Shown one piece after another: positions 5,874 through 13,280 of a DNA stretch of 13,282 nt. Origin of the DNA: Pseudomonadota bacterium (lineage in GTDB: Bacteria > Myxococcota > UBA9042 > PHBI01); contig SXIE01000301.1 of NCBI GenBank assembly GCA_005772945.1, forward strand, positions 1 to 13,282, read 5' to 3'. The notes beneath the pieces were generated by a model, which had not been told where the DNA came from, made no database searches, and saw only the letters and a list, made by a program, of their open reading frames with translations. Numbering within the stretch: the first letter of the stretch is position 1; each line of letters starts with the position of its first letter. The translations under genes were made by a program, and so were the position numbers.

Positions 5874-8416
5874 AGCGCCACCTCCTCGGCCGCGGCGACG
5901 CGCCGGCGACGCCGTCCGACCGCGATCGCCAGCACGCCGGCGCCGATCCCGACGCCGACGAGCGCGAGCCCCGCGACGAGGAAGCCTGCGCCGCCCCGGC
6001 CCTTGGCGACCGCCTCGTCGCCGTGCGCGACGACGGCCGTGTCGACCGCGGACATGAGCGCATCGGCGACCTCGGTGCCGGTCTTGACGGTGATGACCTT
6101 GCCGTCCGTGTCGGCGGCCAGCCGGGTCGCGTGCGCGGTCGCCTCGCGACTGTTGCCGATGACGATCGGATAGATGTGCGCGGGATCGACGGCGAAGGCG
6201 CGCGCCTTGATGCTCTCGAAGGTGTTGCCGGCCTTGTCGGGGACCTTGGCCGGGGCGTCTGTGATGACGACGATGACTTTGGCGGGCACGCGGTCATCGT
6301 CCTGGGGCTCCTTCTCCCAGAGCGCGATGGCGCGGCTCAGGCCGTCGAGCTGGTCCTCGGGCGTGTCGCCGCCGCCGTCGGCTTTGAGGCCGCGCATGAA
6401 GGAGAACTGGGACTCCAGATCGGTCGTGAAGCCCTGCAGGAGGAAGTGCCCGGCGTCGGACTCGACGTCGCGATCGCGGAAGGTCACGACCGCCATGCGC
6501 AGGTCGTCGGTCTGCTTGCGCAGACTCCGAATCGAGGCGATGGCGTTGTCGCGCATCGAGTCGATCGAGCTCTGCATCGAGCCGGTCGTGTCCATGACGA
6601 CGATGACGTCGACCGGGCCCTTGGTCGCGACCAGGCGGGTCCCGGCGGACGGGTTCGTGACGGTGTCGGTCTCGCGCTTTCCGAGCGGGAGGCGCATCAT
6701 TCCGAGGTCGGGGAATGTGCCATAATCGGCGCGCACATCGACGACGAATTTCGCCAATGGCACATCCAGCGGCACGCCCTGTATTGTCGCGCCTACATCG
6801 AGCGGCTCGGCCGAGGTCAACGTCCGGCCCTTCAGATCGGCGGTCCACCCCGGGGCCGTGTGCCACTTGCCGGCGTCATCGAGGTAGGAGAAGCGCGCCT
6901 CGAGGAGTTTCGCCGGAACGTCCGCGCGATTCTCGAGCACCAACTGCGCGCGCATTTCGCCATCGGGGGTGCGCCGCGCCCAGCCCTCGCCGCGCAGCGC
7001 CGTGACGCTGGCTCGGTAGGCGGTCGCGACGCACTTCACCGCGAGCTCGAGCTTGTCCTTGAACGGCTCGGCGAAGTCGCCGTCGTCGCCGGCACTCTTG
7101 TGCGAAAGGAGCGAGCAGCGTTTGACCAGATCGGCGGCCGTCTCTTGCATCGCCGCGGCGCTCGTCTTCTCGTCGAAGCTGGCGAAGCCCGGCTTCTTCT
7201 GCCAGGGCAGGTAGGCGCTCTTCGGGTCGACCTTGCCGAAGATGGACACCGGCTCGCCGGGCGCCGCCATGGTTTTTTCGACGAGCTCGTATTGGGCCGG
7301 ATTCGTCTCCCAGAAGAGGTGCTCCGAGAGAGGCACGCAGATGCTGAAGTCGGGGTAATCGCCGGCCGGGTTGAAGATGGGGCCATTGAAGTAGAATGGA
7401 TCGAAGTACGAGTAGAAGCGGTCGGGCGGCTTCTCGACGCCGCCGGCCTTGGGCAATGAGGCAAACTCGTGGAGAAAGCACGCGACCGCTGAGCGAAGGC
7501 TGCTGTCGGCGATGTCGACCCACGAGAAGTACCACCAGCCGCGCTTGAGGAGCTTGGTGCCGCCGATGAGGCCGATGCGGCTGCTGAGGCGCGCGAGCCA
7601 GGCTTCGCCTTGGGGGGCGGCGCGTGCGCGGTGCTCGATGATGGTGACGGCCTCGGTGACGATTGGGCTGGCGATCCAGGCCTCTATGTCGTCGTTCGGA
7701 GCGGCGACCCAGCGCTTGGCGATCTCTTTCAGGTCGGTCATCGCTTGGTCGTCCAGCGCGACGATGTCGGCGTGCTTGGCGCTGATGGGGTCGGACACAT
7801 AATGGGCCAGGTAGGCGGCGTGGTGGGCGCGCTTGGCGACGTCCTCGCGCGTGGCGCCGAGGACGGCGAGGCGCTCGTAATTGACGCCGGCGAGCTTGGG
7901 AGCGTCGCCGTACTCGAGCCAGGGGTTCCAGTAGTGGGCGCGCCCGTTGTAGAGCGGGTTCCAGCCGCCGCTGGCGGTGAGCTCGGCGTCGGCGCCGGGG
8001 CGCGAGGTGGTGTCGCCGGGGGTGCGGCCGGGGGCGAGATCGGTGATCGACGTCAGCGACTTCTCGCCGCGCTCGCGCATGCCCTGCTCGCAGCGCTCGA
8101 TGCCGTCCCAGGCGTTGATGGCGCCGACCTCGGGTAGACCGCTCTGCTTGTCGGCGATGGCCGGGTCGGTGGCGAGGAGAGTGAGCGCCTGCTGCACGAT
8201 GAACTGGTGGACGGGGTGGGCGCCCGTGCGGGCGGCGTATTGGGCCCCGAGCGTCGTGGGATCGACCCCGTAGTTCTTGATGAGCCACTGCAGGTTCTTG
8301 CTCTCGTCGGCGCTCAGGTTGAGCCCGCCGGTGAGCGTGCCCCAGGCGAAGACGACCGCGGACGGCGCGATCACGAGCGGGACGAGCACCAGCAAGAAGC
8401 GGCGTCGCATGGTCAT
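5870..8416 (-). CDS. Exported fusion of zinc-phospholipase-C/P1-nuclease-like domain, vWA domain and C-terminal membrane anchor
   Basis: An 848-residue protein. Residues 1-24 are a signal peptide (RRR, then a hydrophobic core, ending VVFA). The next residue is W25, and in zinc-dependent phospholipase C the mature N-terminal Trp binds zinc. Residues 70-81 (HQFIVQQALTLL) parallel the first His helix of clostridial alpha-toxin, and H161-YWNP parallels its HFWDP. H205-Y-V-S-D209 and H215 reproduce the family's H-x3-D-x5-H spacing. No clear following H-x3-E is seen, so activity is uncertain. Residues 603-800 are a von Willebrand A domain with a complete MIDAS set: D609-x-T-x-S613, T685 and D720. 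Residues 811-834 form a membrane helix with an RRRRR cytoplasmic end. The ATG at 8416 is chosen because GGAGG lies 7 nt upstream; an ATG at 8437 in the same frame lacks this. The domain joining is unusual. Confidence 0.85.
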   Translation of the reverse strand: MTMRRRFLLVLVPLVIAPSAVVFAWGTLTGGLNLSADESKNLQWLIKNYGVDPTTLGAQYAARTGAHPVHQFIVQQALTLLATDPAIADKQSGLPEVGAINAWDGIERCEQGMRERGEKSLTSITDLAPGRTPGDTTSRPGADAELTASGGWNPLYNGRAHYWNPWLEYGDAPKLAGVNYERLAVLGATREDVAKRAHHAAYLAHYVSDPISAKHADIVALDDQAMTDLKEIAKRWVAAPNDDIEAWIASPIVTEAVTIIEHRARAAPQGEAWLARLSSRIGLIGGTKLLKRGWWYFSWVDIADSSLRSAVACFLHEFASLPKAGGVEKPPDRFYSYFDPFYFNGPIFNPAGDYPDFSICVPLSEHLFWETNPAQYELVEKTMAAPGEPVSIFGKVDPKSAYLPWQKKPGFASFDEKTSAAAMQETAADLVKRCSLLSHKSAGDDGDFAEPFKDKLELAVKCVATAYRASVTALRGEGWARRTPDGEMRAQLVLENRADVPAKLLEARFSYLDDAGKWHTAPGWTADLKGRTLTSAEPLDVGATIQGVPLDVPLAKFVVDVRADYGTFPDLGMMRLPLGKRETDTVTNPSAGTRLVATKGPVDVIVVMDTTGSMQSSIDSMRDNAIASIRSLRKQTDDLRMAVVTFRDRDVESDAGHFLLQGFTTDLESQFSFMRGLKADGGGDTPEDQLDGLSRAIALWEKEPQDDDRVPAKVIVVITDAPAKVPDKAGNTFESIKARAFAVDPAHIYPIVIGNSREATAHATRLAADTDGKVITVKTGTEVADALMSAVDTAVVAHGDEAVAKGRGGAGFLVAGLALVGVGIGAGVLAIAVGRRRRRVAAAEEVAL

Positions 8417-8423
8417 TTTCGCG

Positions 8424-8428
8424 CCTCC
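8424..8428 (-). promoter_or_regulatory. Shine-Dalgarno site deciding the start of the PLC-like/vWA gene
   Basis: GGAGG on the minus strand lies 7 nt before the ATG at 8416. This selects that start over the in-frame ATG at 8437. It also shows the gene has an untranslated leader, unlike its divergent neighbour. The leader's promoter is not clear; TAAATC further upstream (near 8458-8463, minus) is a weak -10 candidate. Confidence 0.6.
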
Positions 8429-8561
8429 GCGCGGCAACGGTGAGCCGGCGTCAGTGGATTTAGCAGACGCCGTGCGATGCGAAAAGGGCTCGCCGCGCCG
8501 CCGACCGCGCGGCGCAGCCGTCCGATTTCACACACGCGTCGGTGCGAGCTGCGCGCGTGGG

Positions 8562-8590
8562 CTGGCGGCTGCGAACGGCAAGGGTAAGCT
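8562..8590 (+). promoter_or_regulatory. Predicted leaderless promoter of the GH39-like lipoprotein gene
   Basis: CTGGCG (8562-8567), a 17-bp spacer and TAAGCT (8585-8590) sit 7 nt before the ATG at 8598. An AAGGG lies about 13 nt before the ATG, too far for a normal ribosome site. The region 8417-8597 is the shared divergent intergenic space with the PLC-like/vWA gene. Confidence 0.42.
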
Positions 8591-8597
8591 GCGCCGC

Positions 8598-10346
8598 ATG
8601 AAAGCACTTCATGTCCTGATGTCGTTCGCGCCCGCGATCATCGCCTGCACGGACGGAGCGAGCTCGAGCGCGCCCGAGGCGACCGCGGGCGACACTGCCG
8701 TGATCGAGACTGTGCCCGAGACGGTGCCCGAGACGGTGGCCGAGACCGTGGCCGAGACCTCGGAGCCCGAGACGGTGGCCGAGACCTCGGAGCCCGAGAC
8801 CGTGGCCGAGACCTCCGAGACCGAGACCGAAGTCACCCCCGCGAGCACGATCGTGAGCGCCGACTTCGGCGCGAGCGACGGTCCGGTCCGCAACCTCTTC
8901 GGCGTCAACAAGCTCCCGCGCTTCGGGGACGCGCGCGGCGGTGGACACAACTACGACGTCACCCAACTCTGGAAACAGCTCGGCGTCAGTCAGGCGCGCC
9001 TCCACGACGTTGTCGATCTGTGCACCATCTATAAGGACGCGCTGATCGAGGAGATGAGCTCCGGCACTCCGGTCGCCGTCACGATCTGCGGGGCCGTGAC
9101 GGGCTCGGGCCCGCCGCACCTGCGCTGGACCCCGCGCGACCTCGCCAAGGTCGACGACCCCGCGAACTACGACTTTGCTCAGCTCGACACCGATATCGCG
9201 CTCATCCTCGGCACGGGCGCGGACCTCTACCTGCGCCTGGGCCACAACTACAACGGCGCCAATGACACCAGCGACGCCGAGGCGTGGGCCAAGGTCGCGA
9301 CCAACATCTACAAGCACCTCATCGGCGAGTTTGCCCCCTCCGCGCTCGAGGCGGATCCGACCCACGTCGAGGTCTTCAACGAGCCCGACGGCATGTTCTG
9401 GGTCGGCGACCGCGAGGTGTTCTTCGACCTCTTCAGGCGAACGGTGGACGGCGTCCGCGCCGCCGCGACGGCCGCGGGAAAGTCGCCGATCGTGGGCGGG
9501 CCCGGCTTCACCAACAACTACTTGAGCAAGGCCACCAAGCCCACCAGCGCGGCCAACGGTTTCGTGGCGGCGGTGACCACTGGGCGCCTCGATTTCTTCT
9601 CGGTCCATCGTTACGACACGTGCGCCACGGCCACGCTCGCGGCCTCACAGGGGTTCTTCGCGGCGGTCCGTGCCGAGGTCGACCGACAGGGCGCGAGCGA
9701 GATTCCGCTGCACCTCACCGAATGGAACATCGGCCTTGGGCAGAGCTGCGGCGAGACGTTCTACGCCGAGCCCCGCGTCCAGTCGTTCATCAGCGGCATG
9801 CTCACGCTGATGCAAGCCGAGGCGTACGACATCGAGGCCGCTCACTACTACTCGGGCTCGGTCCCGATGGGCCTCTTCTCGGTCGACGCGAGCGTCGTCG
9901 GCACCGTCACGGTGCGCCCGCACGCGTGGGCGCTGTGGGCTCACAGCCGCCTGAAGAGCGGGACCAAGGCCGTCACCCAGGTCTGCGCGGCGGGCACGTG
10001 CGGCTCGGGCCTATCCTCGGACGGGCCCTTGGTGGCGCTGGCGGCCACGGGTGCCAACGGTACCCGCTACGTCATCGTCACGAACGACTCGGACGCGCCC
10101 GTGGCGTACACGCTTCGCGTCGCGGGCGCCGGGACGCCAAACACGGTCGGCCGCTACGCCCCGCCGACGGGGACGGTGACCGTCGCGGCGGCCCTCTCGG
10201 GCGGCTCCTATGTCGTCAGCGAGGCGGCGGTGCAGGCGCTCGTCGGCGCCATCGCACGGCAGACGACCGCCACGCGCGTCGTGGGCGGGGGGATCGAGGT
10301 AGATGTGACGGTGGGCGCGCGGACCTTCCAGCTCCTGGAGCTGTAG
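8598..10346 (+). CDS. Lipoprotein glycoside hydrolase, GH39-like (clan GH-A), on a Thr/Glu/Pro stalk
   Basis: A 582-residue protein. Residues 1-16 are a signal peptide ending IIA before C17, a good lipobox. T18 at +2 suggests outer-membrane rather than inner-membrane retention. Residues 38-80 repeat (V/P)ETV-AET-SEPET units, a flexible acidic stalk. Residues 86-435 read as a (beta/alpha)8 barrel. VEVF-N261-E262-PDG fits the clan GH-A acid/base Asn-Glu-Pro motif, GDREVFFDLFRRTV.. and VGGPGF follow as in GH39 xylosidases, DFFSVHRYD follows, and LHLT-E375-WN fits the nucleophile strand. Residues about 440-582 form a beta-rich C-terminal domain usual for the family. A beta-xylosidase-type or related exo-activity at the cell surface is the likely role, but substrate is not readable. 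A frame extending upstream to 8277 is not used because the signal peptide begins at 8598. Confidence 0.82.
   Translation: MKALHVLMSFAPAIIACTDGASSSAPEATAGDTAVIETVPETVPETVAETVAETSEPETVAETSEPETVAETSETETEVTPASTIVSADFGASDGPVRNLFGVNKLPRFGDARGGGHNYDVTQLWKQLGVSQARLHDVVDLCTIYKDALIEEMSSGTPVAVTICGAVTGSGPPHLRWTPRDLAKVDDPANYDFAQLDTDIALILGTGADLYLRLGHNYNGANDTSDAEAWAKVATNIYKHLIGEFAPSALEADPTHVEVFNEPDGMFWVGDREVFFDLFRRTVDGVRAAATAAGKSPIVGGPGFTNNYLSKATKPTSAANGFVAAVTTGRLDFFSVHRYDTCATATLAASQGFFAAVRAEVDRQGASEIPLHLTEWNIGLGQSCGETFYAEPRVQSFISGMLTLMQAEAYDIEAAHYYSGSVPMGLFSVDASVVGTVTVRPHAWALWAHSRLKSGTKAVTQVCAAGTCGSGLSSDGPLVALAATGANGTRYVIVTNDSDAPVAYTLRVAGAGTPNTVGRYAPPTGTVTVAAALSGGSYVVSEAAVQALVGAIARQTTATRVVGGGIEVDVTVGARTFQLLEL
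8705..8829 (+). repeat. In-gene 12-bp-unit tandem repeat encoding the Glu/Thr/Val stalk
   Basis: About ten imperfect copies of a gagac(c/g)gtg(g/c)cc-type unit encode PETV, AETV and SEPETV steps. A longer unit covering GTGGCCGAGACCTCGGAGCC recurs twice in succession, suggesting expansion by slippage in whole codon steps. The product is an acidic spacer between the lipid anchor and the catalytic barrel. Confidence 0.75.
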
Positions 10347-10353
10347 GGCCTAC

Positions 10354-10402
10354 CGGACGCGGTCCGCGAGAGCACGTCACACCATCCTTTGGGAGGGTGT
10401 GA
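10354..10402. terminator. Two hairpins between convergent genes
   Basis: A small stem (CGGAC 10354-10358 with GTCCG 10362-10366, loop gcg) is followed by a larger one (10377-10387 with 10392-10402). The larger has 10 of 11 pairs, one A/G mismatch and loop tttg. They fill the 83-bp gap between the stops of the GH39-like gene and the repeat protein, so they could end transcription in both directions. No T-tract is present. Confidence 0.4.
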
Positions 10403-10429
10403 GCGCGTCCTCGCGAGCGCACGCACGCG

Positions 10430-13027
10430 CTACGCCGGGCCAGCCGCCCGCGCCCGACGGCGCATGAGGACGAGTGCCAACGCCACGGCGCCGAGCCAGG
10501 TCGGACCCGCGCCACCGCTCGCGCAGCCGCCCGCAGCGCTCGCCTTGCCGAAGGTCACGTCGGTGCCATCGGGACAGGTCAGCGTCGCGCTGCCGTCGGC
10601 GTTCTGCGTGACCGTGCACGCCGGTCCGACGCCGCCGTCGGCTCCGGGCGCGCCGTCTGCGCCGTCGGCTCCGGGCGCGCCGTCTGCGCCGTTCGCGCCG
10701 TCCGCTCCAGGTGCGCCGTCCGTTCCGTCGTTGCCGGCGGCGCCAGCGGCGCCGTTGCACAACGTCTCGGTGACGTCGACCTCACCCACATCGAGCACCC
10801 CATCGCCGTCGTCGTCGCTGCCCGCTGTGATGATGATCCCGCCGCCGGCACACGCCGCGCCGGCGTCGGAGGCCGCCAACAGCGTGGACGTCCCGTTGGT
10901 GCCGTCGGTGCCGTCGGTGCCGTCGGTCCCATCGGTGCCATCCTTACCGGGCGCCCCGGCGACGCCGTTGCACACCGTCGACGTCGCGTCGACTTCGCCC
11001 GGTTTGTCGAGGCTGCCGTCGCCGTCATCGTCGAGGCCGACCGCGATCTCGACGCCGCCGCCGGCGCACGTCGCGCCTGGCGCAACCGCGGCCATCGCCA
11101 CCGCGGCCGCGGTGCCGTCGTCACCGTCGCACACAGTGGCGCTCGCGCTGATCTCGTTCGCGTCCAAGACGCCGTCGCCATCGAGGTCGTTGCCCGAGCT
11201 CCACGACTGCCCCTGGCACGGCGTCGTCACGGCCGTCACGCTGAGGAGCGCCTTGGCCCCCGAGCAGACGGTCGCGCTCGTGTCGACCTCGCCCGCCTTG
11301 AGGATCCCGTCGCGATCGTCGTCGACGCCGACCTCGAGCCGCGCCCCGCCCGCCGCGCACGTCGCTCCCGCGGCGACCGCCGTCAACGAGACCAGCGGCG
11401 CCGCCGCCGCCGAACCCGCGGCGCTCGCACACAGCGTCGCGGTGCCCGTGACCTCGCCGAGATCGAGCGTCCCATCGTGGTCGTCGTCGGCGCCGAGATC
11501 GAGCCTGGTCCCTCCGTTCGCGCATTGCGCGCCGGCCGCCACGGGCGTGCTGGCCACTAGGATTTCGGACGACGCGGTCCCGCAGATCGGCGTCACGTCG
11601 ACGAGCTCCGTCGGCCCCATGCGACCATTGCGATCGTAGTCGATGCCGCGTCGGAACAACTGGCCGCCGCTCGGGCACTCGGTCGTCGCCGCCACGAGGT
11701 CGACGACGGGCATCATGGGCCCGGTACAGTAGACCACCTGCGACCGAACCTCGGCGCTGCCGAGCTTGCGATCGCCGTCGCCATCGAATCCGAGCGCGAG
11801 TTGAAAACCAGTCGCAAAGCAGACGTCGGTGCCGACCGTCGTCACGGCCGCGAGCGGCGGCTTCATGTTCGCCTCGTCGCACAGCCGAATCGACATCACC
11901 GGCTCCCCGGGGTCGGTCACTTCGTCGCCGTCGATGTCGTAGGCCAGATCGAGCTGCACGCCGCCGAGCGCGCAGGTCGCGGCGTCGGGCGTGCTGGTCT
12001 TCACCAACGTCAACGGGTCGGTCGCCATGAACGGGAGCGTCGCGGTCGAGCGCTGCTCGCCGCTCGTGCTGCCATCGACGTTCGCGTCGCGCCCGATCGC
12101 CACGCGCCACATCGGCAGCAGGTCGCTTCGAGCCTCGATGAAGAGGCTCGGTCGATCACAGAACACGCGCGCCGCAACGGCCGTGTCGATGACACCGTCG
12201 CCGTCGTCATCCGAACCGAGCGCGACGGACACGCCGCCGGTCGCGCAGATCGGTCCGCGCGGCACGACCGTCGTGCCGACGAGCATCGGCGGCAGCCACA
12301 AGGGGTAGGAATCGGGCCGGGGCCAAAGTGGAAGCCGGACCTGGTACTCGGGCGACGTCTGGCGTAGCAACGCGGCGTCCGCATCGACCCCATTGTCGCC
12401 GTCCGCATCCACCCCGACCGAGAACCCCAGACCCAGTCCGCGGAATACGTAGCGGCAGCCCTGCGAGTAGTAGCAGCCCGACGGGCCGGAGAGCCAGTCG
12501 GTTTCCTCCGGAAGCACGGCGGCCGCGACCGGCACATGCCCGTCGCAGAGCACGGCGCGCGACTGCGCTTCGCCCGCGGACGGGGCGCTGTCGACGCCCG
12601 TCTCGTACCAGAGCGCGAGCGCGACGCCGGTACACGGAGTCGTGACGTCGACCACCGACGACCTCGTGGTCCCTTGGCACAGCGTATCGGACACCGTCAG
12701 CTCGGCCTCGTCCGGGACCGTGTCGCCGTTGACATCGAAGCCGAAGCGCACGCGGTGGGCGCCCGCGGGACAGTTCGCATCCGGCGGAGCCTCCTCGATG
12801 GCGATGAGGCGCCCGCCCGCGGCGGTCGGCTGGCACCAGGCGAACTCCGGGCCGGGCGCTTCTTGCGGAGAGACCCGACCATTGGCGTCGAGGTCACGCG
12901 CCACCCGCACGAGCGAGCCCCCGTTCGGGCACGTCGCCGGCGGGGCATCTCGCAGCGCGAACGCGATGCCGGCGTCGCCGGCCTCGAGCGTGAGCGACGC
13001 GAACCCTGACCGGTTGGACGACTGCAT
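10430..13027 (-). CDS. Large secreted Cys/Asp-repeat protein with collagen-like tracts and MYXO-CTERM-like tail; 5' end uncertain
   Basis: From ATG 13027 this gives 865 residues. Most of it is about 13 copies of a ~45-55-residue unit. Each has C-x3-GG, then L-x2-G-x-D-D/x-D-x-DG-x-L-x3-E-V, then a closing Cys-N/D-G. This unit recurs in secreted proteins of Myxococcota and Vibrio relatives (I recall it as a DUF7151-type domain; unverified). The DxDxDG loops look calcium-binding. N-terminal copies are divergent and the last four are near-identical. Residues 689-714 and 760-802 are collagen-like Gly-X-X. Residues 833-860 (GGC..GG, hydrophobic stretch, MRRRAR) resemble the MYXO-CTERM sorting tail for surface display. 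ATG 13027 lacks a Shine-Dalgarno and signal peptide, and a further repeat-like sequence (..VGLDFDADGL) reads in frame upstream of it. The true start is therefore elsewhere or lost. Confidence 0.75.
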   Translation of the reverse strand: MQSSNRSGFASLTLEAGDAGIAFALRDAPPATCPNGGSLVRVARDLDANGRVSPQEAPGPEFAWCQPTAAGGRLIAIEEAPPDANCPAGAHRVRFGFDVNGDTVPDEAELTVSDTLCQGTTRSSVVDVTTPCTGVALALWYETGVDSAPSAGEAQSRAVLCDGHVPVAAAVLPEETDWLSGPSGCYYSQGCRYVFRGLGLGFSVGVDADGDNGVDADAALLRQTSPEYQVRLPLWPRPDSYPLWLPPMLVGTTVVPRGPICATGGVSVALGSDDDGDGVIDTAVAARVFCDRPSLFIEARSDLLPMWRVAIGRDANVDGSTSGEQRSTATLPFMATDPLTLVKTSTPDAATCALGGVQLDLAYDIDGDEVTDPGEPVMSIRLCDEANMKPPLAAVTTVGTDVCFATGFQLALGFDGDGDRKLGSAEVRSQVVYCTGPMMPVVDLVAATTECPSGGQLFRRGIDYDRNGRMGPTELVDVTPICGTASSEILVASTPVAAGAQCANGGTRLDLGADDDHDGTLDLGEVTGTATLCASAAGSAAAAPLVSLTAVAAGATCAAGGARLEVGVDDDRDGILKAGEVDTSATVCSGAKALLSVTAVTTPCQGQSWSSGNDLDGDGVLDANEISASATVCDGDDGTAAAVAMAAVAPGATCAGGGVEIAVGLDDDGDGSLDKPGEVDATSTVCNGVAGAPGKDGTDGTDGTDGTDGTNGTSTLLAASDAGAACAGGGIIITAGSDDDGDGVLDVGEVDVTETLCNGAAGAAGNDGTDGAPGADGANGADGAPGADGADGAPGADGGVGPACTVTQNADGSATLTCPDGTDVTFGKASAAGGCASGGAGPTWLGAVALALVLMRRRARAAGPA
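10622..10750 (-). repeat. Collagen-like Gly-X-X tract (GAD/GAP/GAN), C-terminal
   Basis: Forty-three residues of uninterrupted Gly at every third position (units such as GADGAP) are encoded by a ~27-bp DNA repeat seen at least twice (near 10633-10690). It lies between the last Cys/Asp unit and the sorting tail. It could form a trimeric rod projecting the repeat array from the surface. Copy number is likely variable between strains. Confidence 0.75.
10886..10963 (-). repeat. Collagen-like (GTD)n tract between the last two Cys/Asp units
   Basis: Residues 689-714 contain GAPGKDG followed by four GTD steps and GTNG. The DNA is a 9-bp repeat (ggtgccgtc on the plus strand) with few changes, so replication slippage could lengthen or shorten it without breaking frame. 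Confidence 0.72.
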
Positions 13028-13225
13028 GAGCCCGTCCGCGTCGAAGTCGAGGCCAACCGTTACAAACTCCCCGGAGTAGAGGGCGTAATCCGGGTAGCCC
13101 CCCTGGTCGGTCGAGTACTCGACGTCGAAGGTGGACGCCGCGGTGTCACAGCGCCGATCGAGTTCACCGAGCGCGGTATCCGGCGTCCTTGAACCAACTG
13201 ACGATGTGGCCTCTGGGCAACTCGT
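13028..13225 (-). other. In-frame 5' continuation of the repeat protein without a start codon
   Basis: On the minus strand the frame of the repeat protein stays open up to a TGA at 13228-13226. The segment nearest the gene reads ..GELDRRCDTAAS.. and ..TVGLDFDADGL.., with a Cys and the DxDxDG loop of another repeat unit, so it is probably coding. No ATG, GTG or TTG occurs in this frame before the stop. Beyond about 13190 codon usage in this frame deteriorates. This indicates a frameshift (biological or sequence error), or a recombination junction that removed the true start and signal peptide. Confidence 0.5.
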
Positions 13226-13280
13226 TCATGGCACGCAAGACCTCCCGGTCGACGGCGTCACGAGAGCGGGCTTTGGCTCT
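13164..13280 (-). CDS. Possible 3' end of another gene (or shifted-frame 5' part of the repeat gene), partial
   Basis: Thirty-eight residues run in from the right edge to a TGA at 13166-13164 (..DREVLRAMNELPRGHIVSWF..). The peptide looks helical and soluble, and third positions are mostly G/C, as expected for coding sequence here and better than the repeat gene's own frame in this stretch. It overlaps the 5' continuation of the repeat protein in another frame. It is too short to assign a family; it could be chance. Confidence 0.3.
   Translation of the reverse strand, partial: RAKARSRDAVDREVLRAMNELPRGHIVSWFKDAGYRAR

Noticed and set aside
4824..6173. 449-residue plus-strand frame across the ATGA junction of the operon
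   Set aside because: It is Arg/Gly-rich and antisense to two coupled genes. It has no start signal and no recognisable motif.
6023..7459. 478-residue open frame on the plus strand
   Set aside because: It lies opposite the PLC-like/vWA gene, whose MIDAS and zinc motifs prove the minus frame. The composition is typical of an antisense artefact.
8277..8597. Upstream in-frame extension of the GH39-like protein
   Set aside because: The added 107 residues are Arg/Ala-rich and would bury the signal peptide and lipobox that begin at 8598. They also overlap the neighbouring gene's 5' end.
9284..10402. 372-residue frame overlapping the GH39-like gene on the same strand
   Set aside because: It is an out-of-frame Arg/Gly/His-rich translation of the catalytic barrel sequence, where the main frame has both catalytic motifs.
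10622..10963. Short tandem DNA repeats as a CRISPR array
   Set aside because: Repeats are contiguous without unique spacers and read as Gly-X-X codons inside a long coding frame.
13226..13228. In-frame TGA as a selenocysteine codon
   Set aside because: No stem-loop or selenoprotein context is seen just after it, and the codon pattern beyond it does not support coding in that frame.
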